A stretch of DNA of 64,000 bases from Rostrohypoxylon terebratum (Eukaryota; Ascomycota; Sordariomycetes; Xylariales; Hypoxylaceae): the NCBI GenBank assembly GCA_022497145.1, contig MU385901.1, positions 185,356-249,355 on the forward strand, in the 5' to 3' direction. Numbering within the stretch: position 1 is the first letter of the stretch; each line of letters begins with the position of its first letter. Made by a program: the position numbers and the translations under genes. Of this stretch, positions 57,862 to 64,000 are shown in pieces. The notes under the pieces were generated by a model. It saw only the letters and a program-made list of their open reading frames with translations, did not search any database and had not been told where the DNA came from.

Positions 57862-60511
57862 CGTGAAGATGTAAGGTAGTCTACTCGAAGTATTCTGTGA
57901 AAGATGTATGATTGTTGGATGATAGATAGAGTAGTGATGATCGTAATGATCTTAGCAGTTGATAGACGAAGAATGCTTGATGAGCGCGTCTAAGGTAGAT
58001 GTAGATGAAGTAGATGGAGATTGATGATGGGAGATGAAAGGAAGAAGAAATGAATGAGAGAATTGTTTGCGAGTTAAGTCAGGTAAGTTCCGAGTTACCT
58101 ATTACCTCCACTACTAGGTAGGTGGTAAGTGGTAGGCGGATGGCAGTTAGAAGGAGCGTGGGTGTTTATTTTAGAGTCAGTGAGTGTGGGTAGTAGTAGT
58201 GTAAGTAAGTGTTTGTATGTGTGTGTAAAGAAAAAGGGGGAAAGAGGGAAGTGGAAAAGGTTTGGCAATTTCAAGGTCCGCGGTTTTATCTCCCTCCGTT
58301 GCACCTGAGATCTGTGACTGATTAGGGATCAGGAGGGTAACCCTAACTCTCTCCAATACTAGGTAAGCCTAAAATGGGTTGATTCAAGGTTCTGTCCTCC
58401 AATTCAGTCAATAGTACGTAAGTACGTAAATACGTAAATACGTTCTCACTGTCGTCCGAATTCGTGATGCTTTACGGGGAAGGAAGAAGTTGAGAAGAGA
58501 TCAGACTGAGAGAACGATTTGAATGGATGAAGTAGGTAAGGTTAGTATGTAGCAGGTAAGGACTGCATTTACGCGCGAGTACTTGCGTACATATATGCTC
58601 AATTAATCTATGTACGCGGAGACTAAAGTACTTACTTTGTTTGCGTAGGTATACTTGAGATTGGTTGAATTTCATTCTATAAATGCCATGGTCAAGATGT
58701 ACGGTGTACCGTAATAATAAGAATCAACATGGGATGAATACTTCAATTTTGCGTACCTAGGTGTAAGAAGTGTAAGAGGTGTAGGTAGGTATTGGTTTTT
58801 ACCGCTTGCCCCTTTTTTTCTTCCGTCTCAAATCTCTACTAATAATACTTCATGCTGCTACCCGTCACCCTGCAGCATCCAGTGTTGCCCCATCCAATTT
58901 ATTTGTTTGCCTCCCGCCTCTGAGATCCATGGGTATACTTGATTTGGCTGCCGTAGCTTAGTTACACACTGCTGTCTTGACTTGTATTGTGCAATTTGAC
59001 CTTCTCGCGTGTAACAGCGTTGATCAAGCTGGTCGACCGTCGTCTCATATTTCCCCGGTGCCATCTATTCAGTACCCATCTACCTGCGACATATCAAATG
59101 ACAATTAACTGTTCCTGCTATGTAAGCACAGCGTTCTTCACCAATCTAGATAGTTCGAACTCCGATCTGGCATATCCCTGCCTGCAAGCCGGGTGTCTTG
59201 GTGTCTTGCCGATTGCATGGCTCAGGGCTGGTTCATCTGTTGGTCCGGCCTGGCCAGCCCCCTCCAGTCCAGCTTGAAGCACAACATCGAAGTCTATTTG
59301 CAAACCGGGCCGATGCGGTTACACATGATGGCCAAATAGAAATCACTGCTTCATCATTTGCGGCTGGCTGTATGCGATGGTTGCCTAGGCCCTAGGTAGG
59401 TATGTATATCAGCCTCATCGTGATCGGTGTCACCTGTAACGTTGACGATATCTTCCAGTTTCGATTGCCCAAGGTTTGGTATTTTCAACCCAGGACCCAG
59501 GTACACATAGGGTTTACCAAGTACCAAGTACCAGGTATGTACCAGGTATCTCTCAATCTCTCATGTTGAGAGCGGAGCATGTGCGGCATGGTACATACAG
59601 TACAGTCGCGAGCATGTCTAGGACCGTGTTCGGATTAACTGGCATGAAAGGAAACGTCCGCAAATCCAGTTTGACAACTGCGGTGAATACACACCGCCAG
59701 GACGGTGGCAGGATGCATTAAAGCCCGTGAGAGTTGGAAAGTGGCTTAATATACGGAGAAAATGCCTTGGTTTGTCAGCGCATCTGGCTGATTGGCTGCT
59801 CTCATCCGTTACCATGATTGGACCACGCACCCCTAAATTTGCGTATTTCTCGGAAACTCCCACACCAAATTAATGAAACCGGAATTTCCATAGAAAATTG
59901 ACGTTGATTCCGATCAATGTCCCGAAATGAACCACATCGTTGGTCTGTGGCCCGATAGGTACCTAGGTGAATAGGGTAGGTAGGTAGGTAGGTAGGTAGA
60001 TGGTAGGAAAAAAAGGAGGCTTTGCGGCATCAGTAAGAATTAGGGAGGTGTGTACCTACTAGAGCCAGGCAGCCAGGTCGCTGGGAAATTTGACCTGAAA
60101 AACTTCCACCCTAGGGCCTAGGTAAGTATCTAGGTACCAATACGAACGATTTTAGTGAAACAGCGCATGTGACAGTCAAATATCCAGATGTCCATATACC
60201 TAGCCAGCGAATATTCAAGTCTAATCATCATTTTGAATATTTTTTTTTGTATTGTATGGTATGGCAAACCAACTTGTCCAGTCCGTTCAACGTTAGACTG
60301 ACTAACATAGCCCTAAACTCCAAGGACCCATCGTAGAATTACAAACGGTTGCGTACACATCATGTGGTCTATTCGATAGCCATCCTAGTTACCGGGTGGA
60401 CATATCCTAGATCACCACAATCTAAACTGAAAGAAAACGAGCCGGCGGAGTTACGTTTTCTGACTAGATTTGAATAACAGCTTCACCGAACCTGAGCTTA
60501 AAAGGCATTCC
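57862..60511. other. 2.65-kb gene-poor region
   Basis: No supported gene; short ORFs on both strands lack family features. Contains CTAGGTAGGTGG at ~58114-58125, GTACGTAAGTACGTAAATACGTAAATACG at 58414-58442, CCCTAGGTAGGTATG at 59391-59405 and the GGTA array. 57862-58300 is the upstream region of the Ser/Thr-rich gene. Confidence 0.5.
59973..60000. repeat. GGTA tetranucleotide microsatellite
   Basis: About six tandem GGTA/GTAG units next to a CCTAGGTGA motif. Confidence 0.9.
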
Positions 60512-63091
60512 CTATATGTCCCTGTTGTAAGGAGATATTCCCTTCTTAAGCTCACGCACGATTTCTGTTGCTTCTTGAGTATTCCTGGCTTCAAAGTCGT
60601 ACCTCTTGCTCTCAGTGGCTTTATACACGAGAAGCTATAACCGACATTAGTAACTTAGTTATATATATACGAGTAGGTGTCCACTTACCTTAAAGTTGGT
60701 CGGATGGCGACGAGAAACACTGCATCCGACAACATTACTGAAGTGAACAGTTGTTGTCTTGCCTCCTTCCCGCGTCGCCTTGCCTCCAGAGGACGGTTGG
60801 ATATACACGTATTCGCCATCAATGACGAGTATACGCTCATTCATACCGACGAACCTCATCGGTTGCTTACGCCAGACAGTGTATTTCTTGTATTTCACAT
60901 CGCCGCTACCAGCTTCATCCTGCATCATAGTTTCTTGGGCAAGAGGGTGAGTTGTCATGAGCTTCTTCCTCCCCTTCAACGGCACCTCATTCCATACATG
61001 TGGTTTGGGAGAGGGGCTACTAGGAGAGCCCGTCATCGTCAAACCATCTGTCGCAAATCGGCGACGATGGAGCTCCAAGTCCACAGCATTACCAATGGAC
61101 GCGACCGTGCGATCTTCGTATACGACAGCTCCAGAGTCAGGAAGTCTAAGGACATGGATGTTCTTGTCGAGCTGTCTCTTACGACAGATGAGATCAAGAA
61201 CCTCAGCCAGATACATGTCTGTCGTCACATCTAGAGTAACCATCTGCCCTGGGGCGAGGTCAGATGACATCATACGAACCCGAAGAAGTTTATGTTGTCC
61301 TCTACTTGGAACTGGCGCCTCGAGCTTTCGCTCAGGCTTATCAGCTAGGGAGGCATCTGTACGGTAGGTTGTAGTAATAATCGGGTTTACTCGTGCATGC
61401 GATTCTGTTTGCGATGCCGCCAGCGGGGAAATTTGAGGTTGGGGAGTGCTTTTCGGAGTCGCCTCCTCGTCGGCTATAGATTCCGCCACATCTTGTTGCT
61501 CATATTGAGGAGTTTGGGCTTGGTTGTCCATGAAACCCTCCTCAGAAGCCTGTACCAAGGCAAATTCATCGTAGGCTTTGGAGGCCGACCTAGATCTTGC
61601 CGCCCTGTTGTTTGCCGTAGTGAAGGAATTGACAGGTTTCTTACGGTCGAGTGGTTCGAAGTCATCATCCACTTCACCACCTTCTTCAACCATCCTCAGT
61701 GTCCACCAATTCACATTCAACTTATCCGTAGGTACCGGAGGCTGGAGCTTTTCGGCATGGTACCTCCAAAGACTCAGACCAATCAACTCAGCGACAGTTA
61801 CTGGTCTAAAGGTTCCGTCCGCCTCTTGGATATTTCGCCGTATGAGGACCTCGAAAGGGGTCTCGGGATCTTCGGAAAATGGTGCGTAAATTCTCATTCT
61901 GAGAGGATCTGGATCTCCTTGACCCGATAGTGATGCGAACGTATCAAATGGCATAGTCGGTTTGGTTAGCTTCGCCTTGAGAGATTCCGATAGCAGACTA
62001 CGAGGCTGAACCATGCTCAAGGGCCTAATCGTACTCATAGGTCGAGGGGGTGGAAGAGCCTGAAGCATCTGCGACTGGGGCGGAGGTGGCGGTTTTCTCA
62101 CAGTAGATTGTCGGAGTAGCTGTTTCGGTACGGTTCCTACGACCTGTTGACCAGGTGAGGTGCCAACCGCCGGGTTCTCGACCGTATCCAAGATAGAAGT
62201 AGAATCAACACTAGCGACAAAAGCTGAAGATGTATCGGACGCATCAGAATTCTCATCCTCTTCGGCTAACAACTCGCTATCTTGTCGTTTGATACCCTGA
62301 CTCGGTTCTGTAGAAGATTTAGAATGTGACCTCGTCGCCCTGGCTCTCGCAGCCTCCCGGTTCTTGTGGAAGCCCGAGGCATCAAATTCGTTGTCGGATG
62401 AGACCTCACTGCTAGTGACAGTGTCTCGCCGTGGTCGTTCCTTCACGGTCTCCAACGTAGGTTGAGATCCTCGTCTCGCTGTGGGGACGGCGCGTGGAGG
62501 AGACATCGTTGTGGCTTGACGTAGATTAGACGATTGGATAGGCGAAGATCCAGCTCGGCTCCTGAGTGGCATCTTCGCAAATCTTATTTGCTGGGCAGCC
62601 CTCTGATCGGTATCGTCGTCACTCTCGTCGCTCAGATCGCTACTATCGTCTTCTTCCATCTGTTCCCGACGTCTCTCTCTTCGACGTTTCAAAGCGCTTC
62701 CAGGCCCTAAGGTATCTCCACCACCTCCAGTCAGCATTCCACCTTCTTCAACCTCATCCTCGAGTGTTAAACCAGTGGATCTAGGAGCAGCCTGGAAGTA
62801 TTCGGAAGCAATAGCAGTGGGTATCGGGGGTGAATGGGTTCGTTTGATGTATGATGGGTTGGATCGCCAGCCAGCGGCTTTGAAAGGAGCGGTGTTGAGG
62901 AAGGTATCATTGATAGTGATGAGGCGCTCGCCAACGCCATCAGCGACTTCGTTGAGGTAGCTTGTTCGAAGCTGGTACGAGACCAATCTGGATCACGAGT
63001 TGAAGTCAGCATATTGATTTCCCGGCATCTCCTGGGTCCTGGGATGTAGCGGGGTGTCATCAACTTACTCCTCCACCCGTATCAGCGACAT
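60512..63091 (-). CDS. SIN1: SIN1-family subunit of TOR complex 2
   Basis: Exons 63091-63069 (23 nt), 62987-60689, 60634-60512 (814 aa). Exon 1 codes MSLIRVEE and joins LVSYQLRTSYLNEVADGVGE, the conserved SIN1 N-terminus. Residues ~60-370 are disordered and Ser/Arg/acidic-rich. The CRIM domain follows (FDTFASLSGQGDPDPLRMRI ... LIGLSLWRYH, about 390-470), then a Ras-binding-like ubiquitin fold (LLRVRMMSSDLAPGQMVTL, about 590-665) and a C-terminal PH domain (KYTVWRKQPMRFVGMNER to the end). SIN1 (Avo1 in yeast) recruits AGC-kinase substrates to TORC2 at the plasma membrane; the PH domain binds phosphoinositides. The last exon completes the PH domain with NRDI at the C-terminus. Confidence 0.96.
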
Positions 63092-64000
63092 CGTAGATAG
63101 CGAGTGAATCCGGTTAATAAGAAAGAAAAGAAAGACTACACTACAATACTCATGTTAACGACGATTCCATCATGTCATCAGTAAATAAGATGCAAGATCC
63201 CACGCGTGCTTTGTGCACCTGTCACAGCACTGTTGCGATTATCTAAGAGGGATGGTTGATACTGATCCACAATTGAACCAGGGCAGCGAGGTAATAACCG
63301 TAAACCAGGGGGGCTAGTTCAGCACTGGTCACTGGTCAGCACTAGTATCGTAATCTGGCACGTGCGCCAAGCTAATCGTATTAATATGATTAGCTAATAC
63401 AAAATACGCACGTACTCAACACTTGGGGTTAGGGTTAGGGTTGACGGGCTAGAATTAGATAGATACCTAAACTTTCTGCATCCTCCTACTACTTACCTCA
63501 TAACTACTACATATGTACTACCTAGATGAGACCTAATGCAAAGTTCGTCGCCATATCCGATCATCTCATTCATAATAGGTGTTTAAGCGAATAAAAATGG
63601 TGCCCAAGCTCTTAACTTTGTGAGAATAAACAGAGGAAGTTTCAAACTTACGGCATTAAATAATATTCAAATCAAGCAACAAAGCGTAGGAGAGACGTAT
63701 GTTTTACAATATAAAATCATACCCGTCTTCTTCAGTTTGATTTTATACTAGGGTTCTTATGTCCGTTTCAAGGTTGCTCTTAGAACATACTAAATCCAGG
63801 TCCATTATTAATATTCGCTGGCAGGCTAGGTATTCCCTGAAAACAATGCGAAAGCTGTAGCGAATTAAGATACGCTCGTGCTTATAGGTGTAAGTGTCAC
63901 ACGGGGATTTGTTACGAACCCGTCTACTACTTCTGTCTAACTGACTTCGTAGAGCGGATACGTACCCTGGGGTACTTGGTTTTAAGGTAACAATACTGTA
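63092..64000. other. intergenic, right edge of the window
   Basis: SIN1 upstream region and AT-rich DNA with no ORF of note. A telomere-like tract is listed separately. Confidence 0.5.
63426..63443 (+). repeat. short interstitial telomere-like repeat (TTAGGG)
   Basis: GGTTAGGGTTAGGGTT, about 2.5 units of the canonical filamentous-fungal telomere repeat, embedded in AT-rich intergenic DNA. Confidence 0.85.

Overview
The window is nuclear DNA of a filamentous ascomycete (Pezizomycotina, most likely Sordariomycetes). The evidence is the gene content (UTP10, SIN1, LMBR1, a fungal CorA-like protein, bifunctional THI6), short GT-AG introns of about 50-130 nt with CTAAC/CTGAC branch sites, compact intergenic DNA with pyrimidine-rich leaders, and no recognisable bacterial or viral features. 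I could support 23 protein-coding genes, nearly all of which close exactly as multi-exon models, plus one decayed gene. One gene (UTP10) runs off the left edge. I found no tRNA, rRNA, transposon or CRISPR array.

Layout. 1-12 kb holds housekeeping genes: UTP10 (-), an IAH1-type SGNH esterase (+), a conserved fungal protein with a retropepsin-like region (+) and THI6 (+). 11.8-24 kb holds an isochorismatase-family hydrolase (+), a secreted GH30 glycosidase with a problematic second intron (-), 5-aminolevulinate synthase (-), a gene remnant, a BAHD-like acyltransferase with an N-terminal tandem repeat (+) and a lysophosphatidate acyltransferase (+). 25.8-41 kb holds a DDR48-like low-complexity stress protein (+), a C2H2 protein (-), an LMBR1 membrane protein (-), an L-type lectin cargo receptor (+), a PKA catalytic subunit (+) and a nine-exon CorA-like membrane protein (+).

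The most interesting block is 41.4-56.2 kb. It holds a GST-kappa/DsbA-like protein (-), O-acetylhomoserine sulfhydrylase (-), a nitrilase (-), homoserine O-acetyltransferase (+), aspartate kinase (+) and a short-chain dehydrogenase (+). Aspartate kinase, homoserine acetyltransferase and a PLP-dependent O-acetylhomoserine lyase are normally unlinked methionine genes. The same trio (FUB3/FUB5/FUB7) travels together in the fusaric acid cluster to supply and use O-acetylhomoserine. Here the trio surrounds a nitrilase and no polyketide synthase is visible. This suggests a small accessory pathway that either makes a gamma-substituted amino acid or handles a nitrile or cyanide. That role is inference from content and order.

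56.9-64 kb holds a small Ser/Thr-rich, probably GPI-anchored surface protein (-) and the TORC2 subunit SIN1 (-), followed by gene-poor DNA with a short interstitial TTAGGG tract. Intergenic DNA throughout the window is peppered with CCTAGGTACCT / ACCTACCTAG-type motifs.
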